Shown here: piece by piece, positions 9,676 to 18,501 of the stretch
Layout of the letters: the number at the start of each line of letters is the position of its first letter
Numbering within the stretch: the first letter of the stretch is position 1
Source: CAZQRP01 sp964596125
GTDB taxonomy: Bacteria; Chloroflexota; Dehalococcoidia; GIF9; UBA5629
Direction: 5' to 3'
Length of the DNA: 64,000 bases
Assembly: GCA_964596125.1 (NCBI GenBank)
Contig: CAZQRP010000009.1
Location: forward strand, 1 to 64,000
Made by a program: the position numbers and the translations under genes
The notes under the pieces: generated by a model
Seen by the model: the letters and a program-made list of their open reading frames with translations, nothing else
What the model was told of the DNA's origin: nothing
Databases searched by the model: none

Positions 9676-11019
9676 TTATAGACCAATGTTTCGCACGAAA
9701 TCACCAACCGGATGGCTTTTGTGACCGGTTGCCCGCTTCGACCAATGGCGAAGGTCTTCTTCAGTGTCAATATCAATGAGAGGTATAAGTGAGCTTACAG
9801 TAAGACCCGAACTCTGGATGATACTCATTGTCTGCTCAGTGACCTTCTGCGTACTCCATGCGATATCAGTAAAAAGTTTGTAGTGCATCCGTTTCATTCC
9901 GATCAAGTAATACCCGCCATCCCTGGAAGGTCCAATAACCACATCACAGGCATCAAGCGCATCAATGGCGTCATCTATAACAGTTGAACACAGGTCTGGT
10001 ACATCACTTGCTAAAACAATTGCCTTTTGTGCGCCGTGACTAAACATTGTGCTGAAAGCACATTCTAATACTTCCCCAATAGTACCTTCAACCTGAGGTA
10101 TAAAATAAAATTTTGAGCCGATCCAACGTTTTACTTTTTGCATTTCTTCTTTACTTGAATAAAAAACATATCTTCGTACTTTTTGGCGTAGGCGAACGAT
10201 CTCCTGAAACGTATTTTCAGCACATAATCTATAGAAATCCGTTGCTAGCTGCTCGCCCAGCGACATTGCAAGTCGAGTCTTTACCTTTCCAGAACTGGGA
10301 AATCGAACCAGAATACCCAGGGATAACTCTATTACCTTTTTACTCCTTCTCTCATAACTCCTGGCAAGCTGTTCTGGTTTCACACCCATAAGGTATTGCA
10401 GCGTATACAGACCATTATACAGTTGTTGCTTTATGATTCCATTTTGTAGGAACCTCCGTGCCGATGTTGTTACAGCTTCTGGGAATCTGTATATTTTAGT
10501 TCGTTTTCGAGCCGCCTGAACCAAAGCCAGGTCTTCGAATAACCGCCAGTCAGGAAAACCACCCAATGATTTGAAAAAACTATTACGTATCACGATACAT
10601 TGGTCGCCAAAGCGTGTAAAAGCGAAATCAAGTTGCGAGGGTTTGGAATAGAGATTAAGCAGCCAATGCTTTACATCAAATGTTAACTGAAAGGTGCCAA
10701 TTTGGACATGATCATCTTCAAAAATGCTGTCCAGTTGTTCAAAGGCGTCCCGTGGTAATTCAGTATCGGCATGCAGGAAAAGTAGTATCTCCCCGGAAGC
10801 AAGGCCAACTCCAGCATTACACTGTATCCCCCGTCCCGGTTCAGAATTGCATACAATAGCTCCTTCTTTCTCTGCAATTTGAATGGTACTATCCCGGCTA
10901 CCACCGTCAGCAACAATTATTTCGGCAGCCGGCGCAATAGCACGTATATCAGCAATGCATCTGTGCATAGTTGCCTCTTCATTTAATGTTGGGATAATAA
11001 CAGAAAATGTTGCTTTCAT
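9676..11019 (-). CDS. Fused glycosyltransferase (GT2 TIGR04283-type + DUF2064/TIGR04282-type)
   Basis: A 447-residue fusion. Residues 1-225 are a family-2 glycosyltransferase (FSVIIPTLNEEATM; IVADGGSRDST; LFLHADTELP). Residues 235-430 match the DUF2064 nucleotidyl/glycosyl transferase group (RFPSSGKVKTRLA; VLASDVPDLC; GPSRDGGYYLIG). Each half occurs as a separate or fused protein next to arsS genes, where they are thought to act in arsenosugar synthesis. The gene ends 31 nt before the arsS-like pseudogene on the same strand, which supports the link. It seems intact although its partner is broken, so it may be a recent orphan or serve another sugar transfer. No clear ribosome site is seen before the ATG. 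Confidence 0.85.
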   Translation of the reverse strand: MKATFSVIIPTLNEEATMHRCIADIRAIAPAAEIIVADGGSRDSTIQIAEKEGAIVCNSEPGRGIQCNAGVGLASGEILLFLHADTELPRDAFEQLDSIFEDDHVQIGTFQLTFDVKHWLLNLYSKPSQLDFAFTRFGDQCIVIRNSFFKSLGGFPDWRLFEDLALVQAARKRTKIYRFPEAVTTSARRFLQNGIIKQQLYNGLYTLQYLMGVKPEQLARSYERRSKKVIELSLGILVRFPSSGKVKTRLAMSLGEQLATDFYRLCAENTFQEIVRLRQKVRRYVFYSSKEEMQKVKRWIGSKFYFIPQVEGTIGEVLECAFSTMFSHGAQKAIVLASDVPDLCSTVIDDAIDALDACDVVIGPSRDGGYYLIGMKRMHYKLFTDIAWSTQKVTEQTMSIIQSSGLTVSSLIPLIDIDTEEDLRHWSKRATGHKSHPVGDFVRNIGL

Positions 11020-11287
11020 AGCTGCTATAGTTCTATAAGTAACAGTATAACACGATAAAAAAGGATACTATGAGCTTGCCCTTACCTGTGCTATAAAAAT
11101 AACAGGCCACGAGACCATTGACATGCCATCTTACAATGGTATACTGCACAAAAAAGGAGGTGGATTGGGATACCGGATATACAACAGTAAAGCAATAGAT
11201 AAACCGGTCTATAAACTCATAAGAAAAAGGTGGCAAGGTCGTGAATCGTAATAATAATCACGAAAAAAGTAATGGGGTGGTCAGCAA

Positions 11288-11752
11288 ATGTTAAAACTTC
11301 ACCATGTAGGCATTGCCGTAGACAATATTCATGAAGCACTAAAGGTGTATAGCAGTATCCCCGGTTTCAGGGTCAGGCCCCCTGGCATCAGAGAAGTAGC
11401 GGAATTTGGTGTTCACTCCGCAGTAATTACTACTGAAGATACATCCAACGCGCTCATCGAACTAGTAGAACCTATGGATAACGAAGCCCGCTATGGAAAA
11501 ACGGCAAGACAGTTTTTAAACGAGCGTGGAGAAGGACTCTTTTATTTTACTATGTTTACCGACAATTTCGATAGTGACCTCAAAGCGTTTGAGGAAAAGG
11601 GGTTTTCTTTGATTGTGGAGGAGTACAAAACTTTGTTTTCCGGGTATACGGCCAGGTTAGCCTGGCTAAAACCCGAGGAGACCCGTGGAGCCTGGATTAC
11701 CCTGGCTGACGCAAGAAGCATCCCGCAGTCCCGGGGAGGACTGGCACCTTAG
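11288..11752 (+). CDS. VOC-superfamily protein (methylmalonyl-CoA epimerase-like)
   Basis: A 154-residue vicinal-oxygen-chelate protein: LHHVGIAVDNIHEALKVY at the start with a candidate metal His, ALIELVEP in the middle with a Glu ligand, then a second half (GEGLFYFTMFTDN). The organisation resembles methylmalonyl-CoA epimerase and glyoxalase I, but the second-half His is replaced (FYFTMF rather than LHHIAF), so the epimerase function is not secure. It could be a lyase or isomerase acting on a CoA thioester. It is monocistronic in appearance, with a GGGGTGG ribosome site upstream and CoA-related genes on the other side. Confidence 0.7.
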   Translation: MLKLHHVGIAVDNIHEALKVYSSIPGFRVRPPGIREVAEFGVHSAVITTEDTSNALIELVEPMDNEARYGKTARQFLNERGEGLFYFTMFTDNFDSDLKAFEEKGFSLIVEEYKTLFSGYTARLAWLKPEETRGAWITLADARSIPQSRGGLAP

Positions 11753-11975
11753 CAGATTTATAGTGCAGGTATGAAGAAAGCGGAGTTGACATAGATACAG
11801 GTCAGGATGTAGACGGGGCTGATTGATTCTGCTGCGGATTGCATCCGGGTGTATAAACCACGGATTTAGCAATCCTTTCTGGCAAGGAGAGAAACAGTAC
11901 TACTACTCCACGCTACAGGCGCACGTGTATCCGCCTGAGGGTACAATAGTGTTTTTCGGCCTATCTCGCTCACTA

Positions 11976-13019
11976 TCAGGTTAACTTAATGCCCAGAATT
12001 TCCCTGGCCTCATCAGGTGTTGCTATGTCCCTTCCGAGTGCCTGTGCAATTTGAACCACTTTTTCTACAGCATCCCAGGGACTTCTAATGAACTCGTCCT
12101 TATGTGGCCATACCCAGAACTGATCCTCTATCCCGACACGCACAAGGTCGACACCAAGCATTATTCCCAGTACGGTTAATGGCAGCCAGTTCCTGCCTCC
12201 GGTGTGAATCCCGATAGTGCAGTCCGGTACCGTCGTCTTTACCAGTTCTAGACTATTGATCAGGTTCAGAAAGGACATCGGATCGGCAAACGATCTATTT
12301 ACACCGTGCTTTCCTTCCTGTATATTCAGGTGAGGACGTGTCTTCATCACGCCAGCGTTTATAATGTTGTCCCTGAACCAGGCAAGGTGGTCTATGTGTA
12401 AAGCAATTAAAGGCTTGGCATTGTTTTCCTCAAGGTAGGATATACCCTCCCTGAGGGCTTCGGGTGAAAACCAGGCAGACAGCAGACCCTTCCTCGACTT
12501 GGGATAGACCCAGGTTGGAATAACATGGCCTTGTATGAACTTATTTCCCTTGCCGATATCGAGCAACTCTTGCGTACCGGTAATGAAGTCCACATCCGCC
12601 AGGTCTTCCCAATCCTTCGGGTGTCAGGCATGATTCAGCGTCACAATATCGCCTTCTTCGAAGACTTTATCAAGTACCTGTACCACCAGTTCAATTTCCC
12701 TGGCAAAAGAGACCTCATGGTTATACTGAGCGGATGGGTCCCGGGGATGAGTGTGGACAGCGGCAGCCCCGGCCTTTACACATTTGCTAAGTGCGAAAGC
12801 CTGTTCCTCTATTGACCACGGAGGCATATTTTTAATACCGAAATGCTCCCACAATAATCCAGGATAATGGCCCGGACAGGCAGCTTCAATTATCAGCTTC
12901 TTATTCATCGTTGGAATTTTAGCCTCGTTTAGTACCCTGTCCATAAAGCCGCGCATTTCATTTTCTACATCCGTACGCCCGAAAGCTGTTAATTCTTTTG
13001 AACTCACCTCTTTAGACAT
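11976..13019 (-). pseudogene. DUF849 / beta-keto acid cleavage enzyme (BKACE) with in-frame stop
   Basis: Two same-frame pieces form one DUF849 protein of about 347 codons. The first (13019-12624) begins after an AAGGGGG ribosome site and has the zinc-site motif VHTHPRDP. It stops at a TGA (12626-12624), after which the frame continues with HPKDWEDLADVDFITGTQ and later GIHTGGRNWLPL and LVRVGIEDQ, the usual family end. There is no frameshift; a single TGG-to-TGA change at a probable Trp would explain it. The family condenses beta-keto acids with acetyl-CoA (3-keto-5-aminohexanoate cleavage and relatives). As written, the first piece lacks the second half of the barrel and should be inactive, unless the TGA is read through. 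CoA-transferase next door is a sensible partner. Confidence 0.8.
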
Positions 13020-13211
13020 CTTTATCCCCCTTTCGCGACCTGTAATTTCAGATATTTAGTTTCCTGACAAACACAAATAGCTATATAAAAATGTCGGTCT
13101 CGTTCTGGTAACCGGTTAGTTACCTACCTTACTGTGCCTCAATGCTCTCCTACCGTACTATAGTGATGAGACCATGAACAGCTTCATTACCGGTCCTCAA
13201 CGAACCGGTCA

Positions 13212-14411
13212 TTATATAGCACCGGATCCTCTTAGTCTATCTATCTCTTGGTCAGTTATTCCCAGCATTTCCTTGAGAACACTCTCTGTATGCTCTCCCA
13301 GGTCCGGACAAGCCAGCTCCACTTTAGAGACAGTCCGCGAATATTTGATTGGTGTATTCACCACCTTGAAATTGCCCGCTTCCGGATGATGCACGTCAAC
13401 GATCATCTCCCGGTGAGCCACCTGTGGATCAACCGCCACCTGATTAATACTATTAACCGGTCCACATGGAATGCTTACTGCCTCGAACTCTTTGACCCAC
13501 TCGTCGGTTGTCCTGGATTTCATTGCCTCATTCAAGAGCGGTTCCAGTTCGTTATAATTTTGCGTACGCTGCCAACCAGTTTGAAACCTTTCGTCATCCA
13601 CAAGGTCCAAACGCTCAATCGTGGCGCAAAAAAGTGGCCATTGGTCTTGAACTCCACCCATCGTGGCGACCGCAATGTAGCCATCCCCGGTCGGGAAAAC
13701 CTGAAAAGGAGTAAACACCGGATGCCTTGTGCCTAAGGCATGAGGTACTTCCCCGGTAGCAAAGTAGCGGACGAAAGCATTCTCCTGGATAGCCACCTGG
13801 CAGTCCAGCATACTTATATCAATCATCTGCCCTTCACCACTCGTATGGCGCTCTTGCAGAGCAGCCAGTATTGCGATAGCTAAGAATTGACCGGCGGCGA
13901 TATCACCCAATGATACTCCCGGTCGCACTGGAGGACCGTTTGGTTCACCGGTGATACTTAAAATTCCCCCCATTGCCTGGACAATGACATCAAAAGCCGG
14001 TTTGTTGGCATAAGGTCCGGTCTGACCAAAGCCGGAGCACGCAGCATAGATAAGCTGAGGATTACGTTCCTTTATCGTATCGTAGCCCAGACCCAGTTTT
14101 TCCATCGTTCCAGGCACGAAATTCTGGACTAAAACGTCAACCTTCTCCACCAGCTTTAGGAATATATCCTTACCGTGATCAGAAGCCAGGTTTAGAGTAA
14201 TGCTCTTTTTACCACGGTTAAGGCTGAGGAAGTACGTGCTCAATCCACGGACAACCGGTCCGTTACCTCTGCCAATATCACCTACCCCCGGTCTCTCAAC
14301 CTTGATTACCTCAGCCCCCAGATCGCCAAGTACCATGGTAGCGAAAGGACCGGATAATACCCAGGTCAGGTCCAGTATTTTAATTCCTTCAAGCGGTCCG
14401 GGAATGTTCAA
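13212..14411 (-). CDS. CaiB/BaiF (class III) CoA-transferase
   Basis: A 399-residue protein of the formyl-CoA/carnitine CoA-transferase family, which moves CoA between acids through an aspartyl-CoA intermediate. It has the N-terminal LEGIKILDLTWVLSGPFATM, GAEVIKVERPGVGD, the ACSGFGQTGPYA loop and QMIDISMLDCQ with the catalytic Asp region. The listed start is TTG at 14411, but AGGAGG touches it directly; the normal six-base spacing points instead to an ATT at 14405 (MPGPLEGIK). A non-standard ATT start is therefore possible. It is upstream of the DUF849 gene on the same strand with about 190 nt between, so they may have formed a CoA-dependent pathway. Confidence 0.88.
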   Translation of the reverse strand: MNIPGPLEGIKILDLTWVLSGPFATMVLGDLGAEVIKVERPGVGDIGRGNGPVVRGLSTYFLSLNRGKKSITLNLASDHGKDIFLKLVEKVDVLVQNFVPGTMEKLGLGYDTIKERNPQLIYAACSGFGQTGPYANKPAFDVIVQAMGGILSITGEPNGPPVRPGVSLGDIAAGQFLAIAILAALQERHTSGEGQMIDISMLDCQVAIQENAFVRYFATGEVPHALGTRHPVFTPFQVFPTGDGYIAVATMGGVQDQWPLFCATIERLDLVDDERFQTGWQRTQNYNELEPLLNEAMKSRTTDEWVKEFEAVSIPCGPVNSINQVAVDPQVAHREMIVDVHHPEAGNFKVVNTPIKYSRTVSKVELACPDLGEHTESVLKEMLGITDQEIDRLRGSGAI

Positions 14412-14690
14412 CCTCCTGTAGACGGACTTTGTCAGGCTAGCTTAAGGTGATATCCTCAGACCATACTTCAATAATGATGTAGTATGTATGGCATATCATA
14501 TGTGAAAATTCCCTGATCATAGAATGATACTTCAGTTATTTATTATAATAGATGCTATGCTTTCCTTTGCATAACCTGTTACCTTGTGATCAGTTGAGTT
14601 TAGTACCCGCTATAGGTTTTGTCAATACGTTGTCACGGTATGACCAATTTAAGTGATATCACCACCCCGCATTTCCAGACATCCCGTTCT

Positions 14691-15104
14691 TCACTCACCG
14701 ATCGCTTTTATTATTACTCTTTTTTTTCTTTGACCATCAAACTCAGCATAGTAAATCTGCTGCCACGGGCCGAGATCCAACTTTCCATCGGTGATCGGTA
14801 CGATGACTTCATGATGTACCAATAAGCTTTTTAAATGAGCATCAGCGTTTGATTCACCTGTCGCATGGTGTCTGTAGTCCGGCCTGTAAGGGGCAAGTCG
14901 CTCTACCCATTCATCAATATCAGCTATTATCCCCTCTTCAGCATCGTTAACATACACACCAGCGGTAATATGCATGGCTGAGACCAGCACAAAACCTTCG
15001 GCAATGCCACTTCGCTGTACCAGGCGCTCAACTTTATCGGTAATGTTAATGAATTGGCGATGTTCTTGTGTGCTGAACCATAAATATTCCGTATCAGACT
15101 TCAT
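14691..15104 (-). CDS. YjbQ/UPF0047 family protein
   Basis: A 137-residue single-domain protein of the YjbQ family. Diagnostic motifs are VSAMHITAGVYVNDAEEG (near residues 42-59), the HHATGESNADAHLKSLL block with the metal-type His residues, and the GPWQQIYYAEFDGQRKK end. E. coli YjbQ has weak thiamin-phosphate synthase activity, but the natural role is uncertain. The length fits the family. An AGGAGG site lies close before the ATG. There is no obvious operon partner; about 280 nt on each side lack genes. Confidence 0.9.
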   Translation of the reverse strand: MKSDTEYLWFSTQEHRQFINITDKVERLVQRSGIAEGFVLVSAMHITAGVYVNDAEEGIIADIDEWVERLAPYRPDYRHHATGESNADAHLKSLLVHHEVIVPITDGKLDLGPWQQIYYAEFDGQRKKRVIIKAIGE

Positions 15105-15395
15105 GGCCTACCTCCTGAAATATTTTGATTCGGTAGCTGGTGAACTCCATTATGGACGGATTTCATACTCTCATCAGCTTTCTAACACGATCTGTAATCA
15201 AGATTGTACTCCGATGGCATCGGATAAGGAAGCCCACATTCCATAACGTTTAAACCGGACTTTCTATATCAAACTGGAGATACAGGCGTTTCTGCCGCAA
15301 GTTGAAATGGAAAATCTCGGTTAGGATTACCAGAGTCCTACACCGCATTATGATAGAATGAGGCTGGTCTGATATAGCTCGGGGGAGGTTTTACC

Positions 15396-16196
15396 ATGAT
15401 AGAAAAGACAAATGATATATCTCGCGCAATCGAAGGTCTATTCCTGCTTGTAGGTCATGAGGAAATTAAAGGATGTGTTCACTGGGTGGATGAGCTTGAG
15501 AGAAGAGGAATACCGGCTATAGTCGACGTAGAGGAGCAGATGATAGATAAGCATCCCGAGGTGACTAAAACTATCTCAGATAGAGGTTTTGAAATCAGCA
15601 GTGGTATTCCAGGCCCACTATGGGACAAACCGTATGAATATCAGTATGAAGAAATCAAGCGTTGTAGTGAAAAAATACGGTCCTGTACAAAAAAGCCGAT
15701 GCGTAAAATAAGCTCCAAGTACTTTTCTTATAATGAAAATACGTTAAAAGCGGCAGATAAACTGGGGATACCTTTTGTTACTGCACGAGGCACTGCCGGA
15801 GCCAGGGCTGTAATTTATAAACCAAATGAATACAATGTAAAGATACTATCTGTAAGCAATGTGCCATCAAAACAGTTGGGCACCGGTTCGTTATGTGACA
15901 TTTCACTATGGTCACGAGGTGAAACACCGGATGACTTCAAGAAAGTTCTTTTCGATTTAACTATTGACAGGGTAATACTGGTAGCTCACGCACATCTCAG
16001 CGGACTGAAACTGCACTGGTGGAATGTGTACCAGGACTTTTTCAATGCCGACATCATAAAATGGAAATCACTGGATGAATTTGCCACTAATCCCACCGAA
16101 TTACCGTATAAAGAAATACCAGTAAACCGCGAGGTGCAATATACTACACCGAAGCCAAAAATCCCTCTGGAACAGGAACAGGACTTTCCATTCTAG
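15396..16196 (+). CDS. Polysaccharide-deacetylase-like (NodB-fold) protein
   Basis: A 266-residue protein that resembles the (beta/alpha) fold of polysaccharide deacetylases: 'FEISSGIPGP' occupies the place where active enzymes have the EIG-H-T-H region, and 'ISSKYFSYNENTLKAADKLG' matches the FR-PP-G region followed by the helix common to this fold. The metal-binding His/His/Asp set is not evident, so a non-catalytic or altered function is likely. A strong GGGGGAGG ribosome site precedes the ATG. The gene ends just before the promoter of the fatty-acid operon and is probably transcribed separately. Assignment is tentative. Confidence 0.5.
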   Translation: MIEKTNDISRAIEGLFLLVGHEEIKGCVHWVDELERRGIPAIVDVEEQMIDKHPEVTKTISDRGFEISSGIPGPLWDKPYEYQYEEIKRCSEKIRSCTKKPMRKISSKYFSYNENTLKAADKLGIPFVTARGTAGARAVIYKPNEYNVKILSVSNVPSKQLGTGSLCDISLWSRGETPDDFKKVLFDLTIDRVILVAHAHLSGLKLHWWNVYQDFFNADIIKWKSLDEFATNPTELPYKEIPVNREVQYTTPKPKIPLEQEQDFPF

Positions 16197-16216
16197 AAAC
16201 CAGATCCACATTCATC

Positions 16217-16245
16217 TTGACATAGTCATTTCTCTATGGTAGTAT
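16217..16245 (+). promoter_or_regulatory. Sigma-70-type promoter of the fatty-acid operon
   Basis: A perfect -35 (TTGACA, 16217-16222) is separated by 17 nt from TAGTAT (16240-16245). Transcription would begin near 16252, leaving a leader of about 75 nt. Just downstream, ATCGT (16260-16264) and ACGAT (16275-16279) form a 5-bp inverted repeat around TATACTATGC that could be an operator. Confidence 0.7.
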
Positions 16246-16326
16246 CTGCCGATAAATACATCGTTATACTATGCACGATAATTGCGGGAGTAGGATAAAT
16301 CCTTAACAAGCTGCGAGTGGAATAGT

Positions 16327-16755
16327 ATGCAGCAAAAAGGAAAAACGAAGTACAGACAGCTTGACACAGGCTATAAATTTCCAACTGCAAGACACAAATT
16401 AAGTTCGTCGACAGTTGTCACCTACCTCCGAGCAGTTGAGGAAAATAATACGCTGTACCAGGGTACTGGACTGGTCCCGCCAACCGCAGTAGCTGCACTC
16501 ACATTCGCAACGTTCTCACAGGGTGTTTCATTCCCCCCGGGAGCTATTCACGCTTTTCAAAAGATAGAATTCAAAGACATAGTAAGCACACAAGATACAA
16601 TTGTCTGCCAGGCCAGAGTAAGTCGAAGTCAGAAAAGGGGCCAAATGCACCTGTTGACTATCGATCTTCAAGTCTTCAATCAAAACCACAAGGAAGTATT
16701 AACCGGTGAACTGGGAGTCATATTGCCGGAGCAGGACCAAGATAAGGGAAGCTAA
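16327..16755 (+). CDS. MaoC-like hot-dog dehydratase subunit (probably non-catalytic)
   Basis: A 142-residue hot-dog protein resembling the FAS1-type dehydratase N-domain and the HadA/HadC subunits of mycobacterial 3-hydroxyacyl-ACP dehydratase. It starts the operon, 5 nt before a second MaoC protein that carries the catalytic D-x4-H motif, which is missing here. In HadAB-type enzymes one subunit holds the active site and the other shapes the acyl tunnel, so these two are probably a heterodimer. Motifs: FKDIVSTQDTIVCQARV and TIDLQVFNQNHKEVL. There is no FabA or FabZ in the cluster, which suggests that this pair provides the dehydration step. Confidence 0.65.
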   Translation: MQQKGKTKYRQLDTGYKFPTARHKLSSSTVVTYLRAVEENNTLYQGTGLVPPTAVAALTFATFSQGVSFPPGAIHAFQKIEFKDIVSTQDTIVCQARVSRSQKRGQMHLLTIDLQVFNQNHKEVLTGELGVILPEQDQDKGS

Positions 16756-16760
16756 ATCAG

Positions 16761-17204
16761 ATGGAGATGGGACTGCAATTATCCGAACTCAACAAAGGAA
16801 TGAGCTTGCCGCCACTAAAGAAAGTTATTACGCAGGAGAATATCAATCTTTACGCCGAGGCAAGCAAAGACTTCAATCCTATCCACATAGACCCGGAGTT
16901 TGCCAGAAAAACGCCGTTTGGCGGCACCATCGCTCACGGGATGTTGATTTTATCCTATGTCTCACAAATGATGACAGAAGCTTTTGGGCGGTGCTGGCTT
17001 TCCGGTGGTACGCTCGATATACGGTTCAAAGCCCCCGCACGTCCAGGTGATACCATAACAGTAAGCGGCACAATAAACGATATTGAAAAAAGCGAACGAC
17101 AGACCCTGATAAATTGTGAGGTTGCCTGCATAAACCAAAACGGCGAACGGGTAATACTGGGAGAAACAAAAGTGAGAGTCGAAACCAATGAAAATAGCTG
17201 TTGA
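16761..17204 (+). CDS. MaoC-family (R)-3-hydroxyacyl dehydratase, catalytic subunit
   Basis: A 147-residue single hot-dog protein with the hydratase-2 motif: Asp37 and His42 in SKDFNPIHIDPEFA, followed by GGTIAHGMLILSYVSQM. It would remove water from 3-hydroxyacyl-ACP (or add it to enoyl-CoA). The position between its partner and plsX in a FAS II operon favours the ACP-linked dehydratase role, like HadB. Its 3' end overlaps plsX by 17 nt, so translation is coupled. An ATG two codons later (MGLQL) is an alternative start. Confidence 0.82.
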   Translation: MEMGLQLSELNKGMSLPPLKKVITQENINLYAEASKDFNPIHIDPEFARKTPFGGTIAHGMLILSYVSQMMTEAFGRCWLSGGTLDIRFKAPARPGDTITVSGTINDIEKSERQTLINCEVACINQNGERVILGETKVRVETNENSC

Positions 17205-18195
17205 CGGTATGGGTGGCGACTATGCCCCGGAAGAAATTGTGAAAGGCGCCGTCAACGCTGCCAGAGAATATGGTATCGCTATGACGCTCGTCGGGCCAAC
17301 GGTAGGTATTGAGAAAGAGCTGGCCAAATATGATTGCTCGGGTATTAGTATCGAAATTGTTCACACCGACGAGTACCTTGTGGAAGGTGAACACCCTGCA
17401 TTTGCTCTACGTAAAAAACGAAATGCATCAATAGCCGTAGCCACCAAATTAGTGAAAGAGGGAAAAGCAGATGCCGTTGTGAGTGCCGGGCCGACTGGTG
17501 GTGTAGTGGCCTCTGCACTACAGTTCCTGGGCACGATAGAAGAAATATCTCGACCAGTTGTTGGCGGTGCTTTTTTGGGTTTCGTACCAAATACTGTCAT
17601 AATGGACCTTGGTGGAAATGTAGACTGCAAACCTGAACAACTTGTTGATTTCGCTATTGTAGGCACTGTGTTCGCTAAAAAAATGTTAAATATCCAAAAT
17701 CCCTCTGTTGCTCTCCTCAGCATCGGCGCAGAGGAAGGAAAAGGTAATGAACAGGTAAGAGACAGCTATCCGCTTTTTCAAAAAAGCGGGCTTAATTTCA
17801 TTGGAAATGTAGAAGGGTATGATATAGTATCCGGACGGGCAAATGTTATCATTTGTGACGGCTTTGTGGGCAATGTCGTTATTAAATTTTGCGAGGGTTT
17901 GGGAAAAACCATCTGCCAGTGGTTGGAAAACAACCTCAGTGGAAAACTCCCGGAAAGCGATGTAAAAAGCATAGTTGATAACCTGTGGCTCACCACCAAT
18001 TTTGCCGAAGCAAACGGCGGAGGTCCTTTGTGGGCAGTAAACGGAGTGGCATGTGTAGCTCATGGTCGCAGCAGGTCTCCCGAAATTGTGAGAGTGATAG
18101 AACAAGCGAAATTAGCCGTGGAACGTGATATAGTTGGTTCGCTGAAAGCTGAACTGGCGGCTGTCCGCAGTAAACTAAACAAAACCTATTGTTAA
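17188..18195 (+). CDS. plsX: Phosphate acyltransferase PlsX
   Basis: A 335-residue PlsX that converts acyl-ACP to acyl-phosphate for phosphatidic acid synthesis. Family signatures are the N-terminal KIAVDGMGGDYAPEEIVKGA, the RKKRNASIAVATKLVKEG helix, VVSAGPTGGVVASA, the NVEGYDIVSGRANVIICDGF loop, and GGGPLWAVNG(V). The length is normal (about 330). It overlaps the MaoC gene and is followed 46 nt later by acpP, the usual plsX-acpP neighbourhood of bacterial lipid operons. PlsY and PlsC are not in the window. Confidence 0.96.
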   Translation: MKIAVDGMGGDYAPEEIVKGAVNAAREYGIAMTLVGPTVGIEKELAKYDCSGISIEIVHTDEYLVEGEHPAFALRKKRNASIAVATKLVKEGKADAVVSAGPTGGVVASALQFLGTIEEISRPVVGGAFLGFVPNTVIMDLGGNVDCKPEQLVDFAIVGTVFAKKMLNIQNPSVALLSIGAEEGKGNEQVRDSYPLFQKSGLNFIGNVEGYDIVSGRANVIICDGFVGNVVIKFCEGLGKTICQWLENNLSGKLPESDVKSIVDNLWLTTNFAEANGGGPLWAVNGVACVAHGRSRSPEIVRVIEQAKLAVERDIVGSLKAELAAVRSKLNKTYC

Positions 18196-18241
18196 CAAAT
18201 ATAATATTATCTACCATAATCTAAAAACGAAGGGGCTTAAT

Positions 18242-18493
18242 ATGTCGACCAACGAAACAATGTCAGTTGAAGAAACAGTAAGGAAGATTGTTGCAAAAGT
18301 ACTGCACAAACCGGATTTTGACTCTGCCAGCACGTTTAAAGAACTGGATGCGGATTCTCTCGATATCGTCCAAATACTGGCGGCTGTCGAAGATACCTAT
18401 GATATTGAAATAATGGATGACGACCTTGAAGAAATCACCGACCTGGCAAGTTTTATCTCATATGTCGAGGGCAAGGTAGCAGAGAAAGGATAA
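18242..18493 (+). CDS. acpP: Acyl carrier protein
   Basis: An 83-residue acidic carrier protein. Ser39 in ELDADSLDIVQ is the phosphopantetheine site, and the rest (FDSASTFKELDADSL, DDLEEITDLASFISYV) follows the four-helix ACP pattern. It carries the growing acyl chain for the FabF, FabG, MaoC and FabL-type enzymes in the same operon. An AAGGGGC ribosome site precedes the ATG. FabL-like reductase starts 8 nt later. Confidence 0.96.
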   Translation: MSTNETMSVEETVRKIVAKVLHKPDFDSASTFKELDADSLDIVQILAAVEDTYDIEIMDDDLEEITDLASFISYVEGKVAEKG

Positions 18494-18501
18494 AGTTAAC
18501 A

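Noticed and set aside
11033..11236. Minus-strand ORF of 67 codons between glycosyltransferase and VOC genes
   Set aside because: No family pattern and poor ribosome site; looks like chance open frame in A+T-rich DNA.
8370..13019. Recoding of TGA as Trp, because TGA replaces Trp in the IS3 remnant and in the DUF849 gene
   Set aside because: Many intact genes here end at TGA and use TGG for Trp; the cases are better explained as separate nonsense mutations in decaying genes.
13181..13221. ACCGGT repeats after the CoA-transferase gene as a terminator
   Set aside because: The stem is only six base pairs and no T run follows on either strand.
13174..14421. Several plus-strand ORFs opposite the CoA-transferase gene
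   Set aside because: They are antisense shadows of a clearly conserved gene.
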